DNA from: CAVVNP01 sp963800235
Lineage (GTDB): Bacteria > Actinomycetota > Acidimicrobiia > Acidimicrobiales > Iamiaceae
NCBI GenBank assembly: GCA_963800235.1
Contig: CAWDAD010000003.1
Location: 372,001-436,000, forward strand
Reading direction: 5' to 3'
Length of the DNA: 64,000 nucleotides
Of the stretch, positions 7,557-15,869 are shown piece after piece. Both the position numbers and the translations under genes were made by a program. The notes beneath the pieces were generated by a model. That model was given only the letters and a program-made list of their open reading frames with translations. It made no database searches and had not been told where the DNA came from. How positions within the stretch are numbered: the stretch's first letter is position 1; every line of letters begins with the position of its first letter.

Positions 7557-9499
7557 TGACCCTCGTCGAGGACGCCCCGCAACCCCAGCCCGAACCCCGG
7601 CCCGGCGACGAGGAGGCCCGGGAGGACCTCGAGGAGCTCTGGGAGGACGCGCCCGGCACGTCGGGCTTCCTCACCACCGTCGACCACAAGCGCATCGGCG
7701 TGCGCTACATCGTCACCTCGTTCGTCTTCTTCGCCATCGCCGGCTGCCTGGCGCTGGTCATGCGGGCCCAGCTGGCCGGACCGAACGGCAAGGTGCTCAG
7801 CCCCGAGCTCTACAACGAGCTGATGAGCATGCACGGGACGATGATGATCTTCCTGTTCAACACCCCCGTGCTGGCCGGCTTCGGCAACTACCTGATCCCG
7901 CTGCAGCTCGGCACCCGCGACATGGCGTTCCCCCGCCTGAACGCCTTCAGCTACTGGGTGTTCCTCTTCGGCGGCATCTTCCTGTGCTCGAGCGCCTTCT
8001 TCGGCAAGATGCCCGACGGCGGGTGGTTCTCCTACGTGCCCATGGTGTCGAAGAGCTACTCGCCCGGCGTGAACATGGACTTCTGGGGGCTCGGCGTCAC
8101 CTTCGTCGGGCTCTCCACCACGGTCGGGTCGATCAACTTCATCGTCACCATCTTCAAGCTGCGCGCCCCCGGCATGACCCTGAACCGGCTGCCCATCTTC
8201 GTGTGGTCGATGCTCGTGTTCTCGTTCATGGCGCTGTTCGCGGTGCCGGCGGTGACCCTGGCCGCCGGGCTGCTCGAGCTCGACCGCCTGTTCGGCACGT
8301 CGTTCTTCTCCCCCGCCCAGGGCGGCAGCGTGCTGCTCTACCAGCACCTGTTCTGGTTCTGGGGCCATCCGGAGGTCTACATCCTCTTCGTGCCGGCCAC
8401 CGGCATGATCAGCCACCTCATCCCGACCTTCTCCCGGCGCCGGCTGAGCGGCTACCTCTGGGTCGCGGCGGCGCTGGTGACCGTCGGGTTCATGAGCTTC
8501 GGCGTGTGGATCCACCACATGTTCGCCACCGGCATGCCGGCGCTGGCCACCGCCCTGTTCTCCGGGGTGAGCCTGCTGATCGCGATCCCGAGCGGCATCC
8601 AGTTCTTCGCCTGGATCGCCACCCTCTGGAAGGGCCACATCAAGCTGCAGACGCCGATGCTCTTCGCCATCGGCTTCCTGCTGATCTTCCTGCTCGGCGG
8701 GATCACCGGGGTGATGGTGGCGATCCTGCCCTTCGACTGGCAGGTCACCGACAGCTACTTCGTGGTGGCCCACTTCCACTACGTGCTGAACGGGGCGGTG
8801 GTGTTCCCGATCTTCGGCGCCATCTACTTCTGGATGCCGAAGATGACCGGCCGGATGCTGAACGAGAAGGTCGGCAAGATCAGCTTCTGGATCATGTTCA
8901 TCGGGTTCAACATCACGTTCTTCCCGATGCACATCCTCGGCTTCCTGGGCATGCCGCGGCGCGTCTACACCTACAACAGCGGCCTCGGCTGGACCGGACT
9001 CAACCAGATGGTCAGCATCGGCTCGGCCTTCTTCGGGCTCGGCGCCGCCATCACCCTCTTCAACTGGATGTGGAGCTGGCGTCGGGGCGAGCAGGCGCCG
9101 GCCGACCCGTGGGGCGGCGACACCCTCGAGTGGGCGACCACCTCCCCGCCCCCGCCGTACAACTTCGCCGAGATCCCCGAGGTCACCGACCGCCACCCGA
9201 TGTGGGGACCCGAGGGACCGCCGGTGGCGGTGCCGAGCCACGACGAGGAGACCGCCGGCCTGGCGGTGGCCGGCGCCTTCGCCCGCCAGACGCCGATCAC
9301 GAGCGGCCTCGACACGCTGCCCCACGCCAACCTCGACATCCCCCAGGAGACCTACGTGCCGCTGATGCTGGCGCTCGGCCTCGCCCTCCTCATGGTCGGG
9401 CTGCTCATCACCACCACGCTGATCATGGTGCTGGCCGCCGTCGGGGTGGTCACCGCCATCGCCTGGTGGACCTGGCAGACCGAGGAGGACCTGCCATGA
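7556..9499 (+). CDS. ctaD: Cytochrome c oxidase subunit I with C-terminal membrane extension (647 aa)
   Basis: This is the catalytic heme-copper subunit. Heme and copper ligands are visible in MSMHGTMM, FWGHPEVY (CuB His and cross-linked Tyr), WIHHMF and VAHFHYVLNG. After the standard twelve-helix core, which ends near residue 510, the protein continues with a Pro-rich segment (SPPPPYNF). Near residues 600-637 it has a hydrophobic hairpin (LMLALGLALLMVGLLI, then LIMVLAAVGVVTAIAWW). No separate ctaF-like gene was found in the operon, so this tail may stand in for it. The ATG shares one base with the ctaC stop. Confidence 0.95.
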   Translation: MTLVEDAPQPQPEPRPGDEEAREDLEELWEDAPGTSGFLTTVDHKRIGVRYIVTSFVFFAIAGCLALVMRAQLAGPNGKVLSPELYNELMSMHGTMMIFLFNTPVLAGFGNYLIPLQLGTRDMAFPRLNAFSYWVFLFGGIFLCSSAFFGKMPDGGWFSYVPMVSKSYSPGVNMDFWGLGVTFVGLSTTVGSINFIVTIFKLRAPGMTLNRLPIFVWSMLVFSFMALFAVPAVTLAAGLLELDRLFGTSFFSPAQGGSVLLYQHLFWFWGHPEVYILFVPATGMISHLIPTFSRRRLSGYLWVAAALVTVGFMSFGVWIHHMFATGMPALATALFSGVSLLIAIPSGIQFFAWIATLWKGHIKLQTPMLFAIGFLLIFLLGGITGVMVAILPFDWQVTDSYFVVAHFHYVLNGAVVFPIFGAIYFWMPKMTGRMLNEKVGKISFWIMFIGFNITFFPMHILGFLGMPRRVYTYNSGLGWTGLNQMVSIGSAFFGLGAAITLFNWMWSWRRGEQAPADPWGGDTLEWATTSPPPPYNFAEIPEVTDRHPMWGPEGPPVAVPSHDEETAGLAVAGAFARQTPITSGLDTLPHANLDIPQETYVPLMLALGLALLMVGLLITTTLIMVLAAVGVVTAIAWWTWQTEEDLP

Positions 9500-10110
9500 C
9501 CGCGGTCACGGCCCCGACCGACCACGCCGGCACGCCGACCCGGGCGTCGCGGCTGCGCACCTACTCGACCGCCTGGTGGGGCGTGGCCGCCATCATCCTG
9601 ACCGAGGGGATGATCTTCCTCTCCCTGATCGGCGCCTACTTCTTCCTGCGGGCGTCGTCGTCGGCCTGGCCGCCCCCCGGCATCGACGCGCCGGAGCTCA
9701 AGCTCTCGATCCCGTTCAGCCTGGTGCTCTGGGGCAGCAGCATCCCGGTGGTGTGGGCCGAGTCCCGGCTCCGCAACGGCGACGTGGGCCGGTTCCGGGT
9801 CGGCATCGCCATCAGCTTCTTCATGGGCCTGGCCTTCGTCGGCTACTCGCTCCACGACTTCGCCGACCTCAGCTTCCACTGGACCGACAACGCCTACGCC
9901 TCGATCTACTGGGTCACCGTCGGCCTCCACCTCTTCCACGTGGTCATCGGCCTGGTGATCAACCTGGTCGTGCAGCTCAAGGCCAAGCTCGGCCGCTACG
10001 ACCACGGCCACCACGCCAGCGCCGAGGTGTTCTCCCTCTACTGGCACTTCGTCGACGCGGTGTGGCTGCTCGTCTTCCCGTCGTTCTTCCTGTCGGCCCA
10101 CCTCTCGTGA
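9496..10110 (+). CDS. ctaE: Cytochrome c oxidase subunit III (204 aa)
   Basis: This is the membrane subunit III of the heme-copper oxidase, with five helices as expected for the short bacterial form. Recognisable stretches are WWGVAAIILTEGMIFLSLIGAYFFLR at the first helix, GLHLFHVVIGL, and the terminal SLYWHFVDAVWLLVFPSFFL. The ATG overlaps the stop of ctaD (ATGA), so translation is probably coupled. The motif quotations are given as consecutive short pieces; no key residue appears missing. Confidence 0.93.
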   Translation: MTAVTAPTDHAGTPTRASRLRTYSTAWWGVAAIILTEGMIFLSLIGAYFFLRASSSAWPPPGIDAPELKLSIPFSLVLWGSSIPVVWAESRLRNGDVGRFRVGIAISFFMGLAFVGYSLHDFADLSFHWTDNAYASIYWVTVGLHLFHVVIGLVINLVVQLKAKLGRYDHGHHASAEVFSLYWHFVDAVWLLVFPSFFLSAHLS

Positions 10111-10123
10111 TGGGAGCGCCCTC

Positions 10124-10564
10124 GTGACCGACGTCGCCGACACGCTGCCCGCCCCGGGTTCCCCCGACGACGGCCTGGCCCCCGCCGAGGCGCGCAAGGC
10201 CCACAGCGTCGCGTCGGTCTTCCGGTCGGGTTGGCTGGTCTGGTACCCGCTGCTCGGCAGCCTGGCCGCCTGGATCATCCACCTGCTGGCCTTCGTCAGC
10301 CTGGCCAAGCTGAGCACCGACCGGTCCGGCGCCCGCCTGGCCATGCACGGCATCACCGCCGTCACCCTGGCCATGGTCGTGGTCGCCGCCGTGCTCTCGG
10401 TGCGCCTGGCCCGCAAGTCGAGCGGCGACCCGGACGGGCGCGAGGAGGCGGCCCGCGACCGCTTCATCGGCCTGATGGGCCTGGCCTTCGCCGTCGCCAA
10501 CGGGTCGCTCATCGTGCTCGAGGAGCTGTACCTGAACATCATCCGGAGGACACCGGTTGCCTGA
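10124..10564 (+). CDS. Oxidase-cluster membrane protein, three helices (146 aa)
   Basis: The family has no firm name that I can assign. The GTG start at 10124 lies 13 bases after ctaE. Three hydrophobic segments are visible: WYPLLGSLAAWIIHLLAFVS, GITAVTLAMVVVAAVLSVRL, and LMGLAFAVANGSLIVLEEL. The position between ctaE and the CtaG-like gene suggests an accessory or assembly role in the oxidase. Its last 8 bases overlap the TTG of the next gene. Confidence 0.75.
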   Translation: MTDVADTLPAPGSPDDGLAPAEARKAHSVASVFRSGWLVWYPLLGSLAAWIIHLLAFVSLAKLSTDRSGARLAMHGITAVTLAMVVVAAVLSVRLARKSSGDPDGREEAARDRFIGLMGLAFAVANGSLIVLEELYLNIIRRTPVA

Positions 10565-11432
10565 CGTGCTCGTCTCGCTGAGCCTCGTGCTGGCCGCCGG
10601 CGCCTACTTCCTCGGCACCCAGCGGGCCTGGGCCCAGGCCGGCCACGGGCGGCTCATCGGCCCCCGCCAACCGCTGTGGTTCGCCTCGGGCCTGCTCGTG
10701 TGCGCCGCCGCCCTCGAGTCGCCGCTGCACACCCTGGCCGACCACGACCTCAGCGCCCACATGGTGCAGCACGTGCTGCTGCTGGCGGTGGCGCCGCCGC
10801 TGCTGGTGGCGGGCTCGCCCCTGCCGGCCATGCTCTGGAGCCTGCCCCACCGCTGGCGCGACCGGGCGTTGCGCCGCTGGCGGCGGGCGGTACAGCACCA
10901 GCGGGGCCGGGGCCGCATCTACTGGCTGGTCACGGCCACCGTGGTGCACATCCTCGTCCTCTGGGCCTGGCACCTGCCGGTGCTCTACGACGCCGCCGTC
11001 GCCCACGACGCGGTGCACGCCGCCGAGCACCTCAGCTTCCTGCTCACCGCCTGCGGCTTCTGGTGGGCCGTCGGGCTCGGGCCGGTCGCCGTGCGCGGCC
11101 AGGCCATCATGGCCGTCTTCGCCACCTCGATGGCGGGCACGGCCCTCGGGGTGGCCATGCTGCTCGCCGCCCGCCCCTGGTACGGGGCCTACCCGTCGCT
11201 CGGCGACCAGGAGATCGGGGCGGTGATCATGTGGGCGTTCCCGGGCATCGGCTACGCCATCGCCGCCGCCGCCCTGTTCATCACGTGGGTGGGCCACAGC
11301 GACCGGCGAGCGGCGAGCACCGTCCCCCGGCCGCCGAGCACGATCCCCCGGGCGCCGAGCACCTCGACCCGGCGCTCGGGCGTCGCGCTCGACCCCCGCC
11401 GGGTCTCGACCATCGACGGGAGGACCCCATGA
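10557..11432 (+). CDS. caa3-type CtaG-like oxidase assembly protein (291 aa)
   Basis: This is a multi-pass membrane protein of the caa3_CtaG family, linked to copper insertion and assembly of cytochrome c oxidase. The typical segments are SAHMVQHVLLLAVAPPLLV, then IYWLVTATVVHILVLWAWHLP, a VHAAEHLSFL helix and IGAVIMWAFPGIGY near the end. Conserved His residues sit in these helices. The TTG start at 10557 is supported by GGAGGA at 10544-10549. The C-terminal 40 residues are a repetitive Pro/Ser/Thr tail. The stop overlaps the qcrB ATG. Confidence 0.87.
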   Translation: MPDVLVSLSLVLAAGAYFLGTQRAWAQAGHGRLIGPRQPLWFASGLLVCAAALESPLHTLADHDLSAHMVQHVLLLAVAPPLLVAGSPLPAMLWSLPHRWRDRALRRWRRAVQHQRGRGRIYWLVTATVVHILVLWAWHLPVLYDAAVAHDAVHAAEHLSFLLTACGFWWAVGLGPVAVRGQAIMAVFATSMAGTALGVAMLLAARPWYGAYPSLGDQEIGAVIMWAFPGIGYAIAAAALFITWVGHSDRRAASTVPRPPSTIPRAPSTSTRRSGVALDPRRVSTIDGRTP

Positions 11433-12910
11433 TCGACCGCACCATCCGCTGGTTCGACAAGCGGCTCGGGGTCTCGGGGTTCGCCCGGTCGGCGCTCGAC
11501 AAGATCTTCCCGGACAACTGGTCGTTCATGCTGGGCGAGGTCGCCCTCTACTGCCTGATCACGCTGGTGATCACCGGCACCTACCTGACCATGTTCTTCT
11601 CCCCGAGCGAGAAGGACGTCGTGTACCACGGCAGCTACGCCCCGCTGCAGGGGGTGCACATGTCGCAGGCCTACGAGTCGACGGTTCGGCTCAGCTTCGA
11701 CGTGCGGGCGGGGCTCGTCATCCGCCAGATGCACCACTGGGCCGCCCTGCTGTTCCTGGCCGCCATCGTGATGCACCTCTGTCGCATCTTCTTCACCGGC
11801 GCCTTCCGCCGGCCCCGCGAGCTCAACTGGATCATCGGCCTCAGCCTGTTCGTGCTGGCGCTCGCCAACGGCTTCACCGGCTACTCGCTGCCCGACGACC
11901 TGCTCTCGGGCACGGGCCTGCGCATCGGCTACTCGATCGCCCTGTCCATCCCCGTCGTGGGCACGTGGCTGGCGTTCCTGTTCTTCGGCGGCGAGTTCCC
12001 GTCCTCGGACATCACGTCCCGGCTGTTCACCATCCACATCCTGCTGGTGCCCGGGCTGCTGTTCGGGCTGCTGGGCGCCCACCTGGCGATCCTGTGGCAC
12101 CAGAAGCACACCCAGTTCCCCGGTCCGGGCCGCACCGAGGACAACATCGAGGGCTCCCACCTGTGGCCCACCTACGCCCTGCGCTCGCTCGGGCTGTTCG
12201 CGGCCGTGTTCTCCCTGCTGGCCTTCCTCGGCGGGGTGGCCCAGATCAACCCCATCTGGCTGTACGGGCCGTTCGAGGCCCCGGCGGTGTCCACCGCCGC
12301 CCAGCCCGACTGGTACATGGGTTGGCTGGAGGGCGCGCTGCGGCTCTTCCCGGCCTGGCGCATCCACCTGTTCGGCCACACCGTGTCGGAGCTGTTCTGG
12401 CCCGGGGTGGTGCTGCCGACGCTGACCTTCGCCCTCTTCTACGCCTGGCCGTTCCTCGAGGCGAAGCTCACCGGCGACCACGACGACCACGAGCTGCTCG
12501 ACCGCCCGCGCGACCGGCCGATGCGCACCCCGTTCGGCCTGGCCATGCTGGCCTTCTACTTCGTGCTGTTCCTGGCCGGGTCCCAGGACGTCATCGCCCA
12601 GAAGCTCGAGGTGGCCATCGACCCCGTCACCTGGACCCTGCGGGTCGCCGTGTTCGTCGTCCCGGCGCTGGTGTTCCTGCTGGCCCGCAAGGTCTGCCTC
12701 GACCTGCAGAAGGCCGACCACTCCGAGGAGCGCAAGGAGGAGATCCGCTCCCGCTACGCCATCGCCGAGCACGAGTTCGACGGCGGAGAGGGCGAGGACG
12801 ACGACGGGCACGGCGGAGGGGGCGACGGCGGAGGGGGACCCGGCGGGGACGGCGGCGACGCCGGGGCGGCGATGCCCGAGGGCGAGCCGCAGCCGACGCT
12901 CACCGACTGA
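11429..12910 (+). CDS. qcrB: Cytochrome b subunit QcrB (493 aa)
   Basis: This is the quinol-oxidising cytochrome b of the bc complex. Heme-ligand histidines lie in IRQMHHWAALLF / VMHLCRIFF and in FTIHILLVPGLLFG / LAILWHQKHTQF. The C-terminal third continues with further helices as in actinobacterial QcrB. The last 45 residues are a Gly/Asp-rich low-complexity tail. A GGGAGGA at 11418-11424 precedes the ATG. Its place behind ctaG, not next to qcrCA, is unusual relative to the common qcrCAB order. It still completes complex III within the same operon. Confidence 0.94.
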   Translation: MIDRTIRWFDKRLGVSGFARSALDKIFPDNWSFMLGEVALYCLITLVITGTYLTMFFSPSEKDVVYHGSYAPLQGVHMSQAYESTVRLSFDVRAGLVIRQMHHWAALLFLAAIVMHLCRIFFTGAFRRPRELNWIIGLSLFVLALANGFTGYSLPDDLLSGTGLRIGYSIALSIPVVGTWLAFLFFGGEFPSSDITSRLFTIHILLVPGLLFGLLGAHLAILWHQKHTQFPGPGRTEDNIEGSHLWPTYALRSLGLFAAVFSLLAFLGGVAQINPIWLYGPFEAPAVSTAAQPDWYMGWLEGALRLFPAWRIHLFGHTVSELFWPGVVLPTLTFALFYAWPFLEAKLTGDHDDHELLDRPRDRPMRTPFGLAMLAFYFVLFLAGSQDVIAQKLEVAIDPVTWTLRVAVFVVPALVFLLARKVCLDLQKADHSEERKEEIRSRYAIAEHEFDGGEGEDDDGHGGGGDGGGGPGGDGGDAGAAMPEGEPQPTLTD

Positions 12911-12934
12911 CCGACCGACACACGGAGCGACACC

Positions 12935-13444
12935 ATGGACATGTGCGATCTGATCCTGGCGGATCACGCCCAGCAGCGGCACGGGTTCGCCGTACTCGAC
13001 GAGGCCCGGGCCTGGGGGGCCGAACCCGACGTGCTCGCCTCGCTCTGGTCGGGGCTGCGCCACCTGCTCTCGGTGCACGCCGACGCCGAGGAGGCGCTGT
13101 TCTACCCCCGGCTGCTCGAGGTCGGCGACGAGGCCGAGGACGAGACCGACGACGCCATCAGCGACCACAACGAGATCCGTGACGGCATCCGCCGGGCCGA
13201 CGAGCACCCGCCGGGCAGCGACGAGTGGTGGCAGGCCCTGGCCGACACCCGGGTCGCCAACAGCGACCACATGGGCGAGGAGGAGCGCGGGGCGCTGGCC
13301 GACTTCCGCCTGCACACCTCGCCGGAGGAGCGGACGCGGCTCGGCTTCCGCTTCGCCGCCTTCGTCGCCGACCACACCGGCACCGGCGGGCTCGACCTGT
13401 CCGACGAGGACCCCGACCGCTACATCGAGGCCAACCAGGGCTGA
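12935..13444 (+). CDS. Hemerythrin HHE domain protein (169 aa)
   Basis: This is a four-helix HHE-type protein that would bind a diiron site. The His/Glu pattern expected is seen: LADHAQQRH, then LLSVHADAEEALFYP, ISDHNEIRD and NSDHMGEEERGAL. The role could be oxygen, NO or iron handling. It follows qcrB by 24 bases on the same strand, so it may be the last gene of the respiratory operon. No clear terminator was seen in the 31 bases before the convergent monooxygenase. Confidence 0.85.
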   Translation: MDMCDLILADHAQQRHGFAVLDEARAWGAEPDVLASLWSGLRHLLSVHADAEEALFYPRLLEVGDEAEDETDDAISDHNEIRDGIRRADEHPPGSDEWWQALADTRVANSDHMGEEERGALADFRLHTSPEERTRLGFRFAAFVADHTGTGGLDLSDEDPDRYIEANQG

Positions 13445-13475
13445 GCGCCGGCTGCGGGCCGCGCCGCACGACCGG

Positions 13476-14606
13476 TCAGAGGGGGCGGGTCGAGCTGCGG
13501 ACGATCTGGCGGAGCATCATCGACCCCGGCACCAGCCGGGCGAGCACGTCGCGCAGGCCGGTCAGCCCGGGTCGCGACAGGAACATCACCCGGGCCAGCC
13601 GCCGGGACTCGGCCTGGTTGGCCTCGACCCAGGGTCGGCACCGGCGCTCGTAGCGATCGAGCGCCACCGGCACCGTCGCCGCGCCGGCACGGGACAGCTC
13701 GTCGGCCAGCCCCGCCGCGCCCCCGAGGGCGCACGAGGCGCCCACCCCGGCGGTGGGCAGGAAGCCGGCGGCGGCGTCCCCGCACAAGGCGATCCGACCC
13801 GACGACCACGAGCGGGCCCGGACGTCGCGCATGACCCACCGGTACGGCCGATCGACGCGACCGACGGCGGCGGCCACCGTCGGGGAGCGCTCGACCAGCG
13901 GGGCGAGCAGGTCGCCGAGGGACCGGCGGGCGTCGGCGTCGGCGGAGACGACGTCCGCCGGCCCGCCCGCCGCGCACATGACCCGGCCCGGGGCCGGGTA
14001 CGTGCCGAACATCCAACGGTCGCCCCACCACTCCCGCACCAGCTCCGGTGGGGCGACGGACTCGTCCGCCCACCAGGTCCACAGCGCCCACCCGGAGTCG
14101 TAGCCGGCGGCGTCGGGCTGCGACCGTCGCCGGATCGACGAGGCGATGCCGTCGGCGCCGACCAGCAGGTCGACCTCCTCCTCGGACCCGTCGTCCAGCC
14201 GGACGACGATGCGCTCGCCGGCTCGGTGCCAGCGCTGCACGGTCGCACCCCGGCGAAGGTCGGCGTCGGTGCAGGACCCGCGCAGCACCCGCAGCAGGTC
14301 GCGTCGCGCCACCGTGCGCATCGGGCCCACCCGGTCGGTCAGCTCGGACAGGTCCATGGCCTGCAGGGTCCGGTCGCGGCCGTCGCGCAGCTCGTAGCGC
14401 TCGGTGACGAGGGAGCACGCCTCGAGCTCGTCGTGGCAGCCGAGGCCGTGCAGCACGTCGCCGCCCATGGGGTAGAGCGAGATGGCGTAGCCGTCGTCGC
14501 CGCCCTCGGCGTCCCGCTCCACGACCACGGGTGGTCGGCCCTGCTGGCAGAGCTTGGCGGCCAGGGTCAGGCCCGCCACCCCCGCCCCCACCACCAGGGT
14601 CCGCAC
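13476..14606 (-). CDS. FAD-dependent monooxygenase, PHBH-like (376 aa)
   Basis: This is a class A flavoprotein hydroxylase. It begins with the dinucleotide-binding motif VVGAGVAGLTLA and VVVERD, has the LLVGADGIASSIR segment (DG motif), and the GDAAAGFLPTAGVGAS motif that binds FAD ribityl. The family hydroxylates aromatic or polyketide substrates using NAD(P)H and oxygen. The GTG start is at 14606. It lies 30 bases behind the universal stress protein gene on the same strand, so both may be driven from the promoter controlled by the divergent MarR gene. Confidence 0.85.
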   Translation of the reverse strand: MRTLVVGAGVAGLTLAAKLCQQGRPPVVVERDAEGGDDGYAISLYPMGGDVLHGLGCHDELEACSLVTERYELRDGRDRTLQAMDLSELTDRVGPMRTVARRDLLRVLRGSCTDADLRRGATVQRWHRAGERIVVRLDDGSEEEVDLLVGADGIASSIRRRSQPDAAGYDSGWALWTWWADESVAPPELVREWWGDRWMFGTYPAPGRVMCAAGGPADVVSADADARRSLGDLLAPLVERSPTVAAAVGRVDRPYRWVMRDVRARSWSSGRIALCGDAAAGFLPTAGVGASCALGGAAGLADELSRAGAATVPVALDRYERRCRPWVEANQAESRRLARVMFLSRPGLTGLRDVLARLVPGSMMLRQIVRSSTRPL

Positions 14607-14636
14607 CGCTCGCCGCCGGTCCTGCTCAGCGTCCGA

Positions 14637-15122
14637 TCAGCCCAGCGCCGGCTCGGCGCCGACCGACGCCGTCGCCGCCTCCTCGAGCTCCGCCCAGTCC
14701 TTCGGGACGATGGTGACCGGGTGGTGGCTGCGGTGCAGCAGCCGCTGGGTGAACGAGCCGATGACCCGGTCGGTCAGGTGGCCCTTGCTGGGCGCCCCCA
14801 CCGCGATGACGTCGGCGCGCTCGGCCTTGGCCACCGCGCTCAGCGCCTGCACCGGATCGGCGTCGATGACCATCGACCGGAAGGGTACGTGGGCCTCGCG
14901 CACCGGGGCGGACCACTCCTTGCGCAGGCGGGTGCGCACCCGGGCCCGCCAGTTCGAGAAGCCGAGCGGCGGGAGGTCGTTCCAGAACTGGGCGTCGGGC
15001 CCGAGGGCGTGGACCAGGATCACCTCGGACCCGGTCTCCTGCGCCCGTGCGGCCGCCCAACGAGCGGCCTGGCGGCTCTCCTCCGACCCGTCGACCCCGA
15101 CCACGATGCGATGCGGAACCAC
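14637..15122 (-). CDS. Universal stress protein, UspA fold (161 aa)
   Basis: The single UspA domain shows the opening IVVGVDGSEESRQAARWA strand-helix, the ILVHALGP strand and a GAPSKGHLTDRVIGSFTQRL nucleotide-loop region, where the family motif is G-2x-G-9x-G-S/T. The GTG start at 15122 is decided by an AGGAGGAA five bases upstream. Longer in-frame extensions run antisense to the MarR gene and are rejected. The gene is transcribed divergently from marR and its promoter contains the two palindromes described separately. Confidence 0.88.
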   Translation of the reverse strand: MVPHRIVVGVDGSEESRQAARWAAARAQETGSEVILVHALGPDAQFWNDLPPLGFSNWRARVRTRLRKEWSAPVREAHVPFRSMVIDADPVQALSAVAKAERADVIAVGAPSKGHLTDRVIGSFTQRLLHRSHHPVTIVPKDWAELEEAATASVGAEPALG

Positions 15123-15186
15123 GCTGTTCCTCCTCTGCTGCTCTGCGCTGCGCCGGTCGTGCGGGCCGGCTCCCTGGACGGTGTTT

Positions 15187-15215
15187 ATCGTAGCGCAACC
15201 ATTGCGAGAGCGCAA
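15187..15215 (-). promoter_or_regulatory. Promoter of the stress protein / monooxygenase genes
   Basis: On the minus strand a TTGCGC box (15215-15210), a 17-base spacer and a TACGAT box (15192-15187) make a good sigma-70-type promoter. The first palindrome lies entirely inside the spacer and the second covers the -35 box. Confidence 0.55.
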
Positions 15216-15223
15216 CAGTTGCG
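15194..15223. promoter_or_regulatory. Tandem MarR operator palindromes
   Basis: Two 13-base palindromes occur, CGCAACCATTGCG at 15194-15206 and CGCAACAGTTGCG at 15211-15223. The second is a perfect 6-1-6 inverted repeat and the first has one mismatch. Their centres are 17 bases apart. They sit between the divergent stress-protein and MarR genes, which is where MarR repressors usually bind. MarR binding is inferred from position. Confidence 0.65.
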
Positions 15224-15254
15224 AGACCGCAGTGCTCCGGCCAGACTCGTCCCC

Positions 15255-15791
15255 ATGACGGCCGAGACGGCGACGGCCCCGACGGGGCCGAGCACGACCC
15301 GACCCGGTGCCGGCACCACCGGCGAGCACCCGCGGGTGCAGAGCGCCGAGATCGACGCGGTGCTGGCCGCCGCCCGCGTGCTGGTCGACGTGGTGGCCGC
15401 GTCGATCGCCGACGTGGAGGTGACCCTCCCCCAGTTCCGCATCCTCCTCATGGTCGCCACCCAGGGCCCGCTGAACCTCAGCGCGGTGGCCGAGGGGCTC
15501 GACGTCCACCCCTCGAACGCCACCCGGGCCTGCGACCGGCTGGTGGGGGACGGGCTGCTCGACCGTCGCGAGCCCGAGTCCGACCGCCGCCACGTCGAGA
15601 TCACCCTCACCGACGACGGCCAACGCCTGGTCGACTCGGTCATGCGGCGCCGGCGCCGGGCGGTGGCCGGCGTGCTCAGCCGGATGCCGACCGCCAGCCG
15701 GGTCGCCCTGGGCCCGGCGCTCGAGGCCTTCGCCGACGCCGCCGACCACCTGCCGTCCGGTGACGCCGAGCCGCTCGGCTGGCAGACCTGA
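15255..15791 (+). CDS. MarR family transcriptional regulator (178 aa)
   Basis: This is a winged helix regulator. After a 30-residue Thr/Pro-rich N-terminus it has the LPQFRILLMVATQGPLNLSAVAEGL helix-turn-helix, the HPSNATRACDRLVGDGLL recognition helix and the wing ESDRRHVEITLTDDGQRLV. The wing contains the DxRxxxxxLT motif of the family. The ATG at 15255 has no ribosome-binding site. A CAGACT at 15242-15247 in front of it would allow a leaderless message. It probably represses itself and the divergent genes through the tandem palindromes, with release by a small, perhaps aromatic, ligand. Confidence 0.88.
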   Translation: MTAETATAPTGPSTTRPGAGTTGEHPRVQSAEIDAVLAAARVLVDVVAASIADVEVTLPQFRILLMVATQGPLNLSAVAEGLDVHPSNATRACDRLVGDGLLDRREPESDRRHVEITLTDDGQRLVDSVMRRRRRAVAGVLSRMPTASRVALGPALEAFADAADHLPSGDAEPLGWQT

Positions 15792-15869
15792 CCCCCAGCG
15801 CTCCGGGCGGCGACCGGTCGCCCTACCGGACGGCGTGGCCGAGACGCGGCGTCCGAGGCCGCGCCGGCC

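Noticed and set aside
15123..15749. Longer N-terminus of the universal stress protein
   Set aside because: It would be antisense to the MarR gene. A strong ribosome-binding site fixes the start at 15122.
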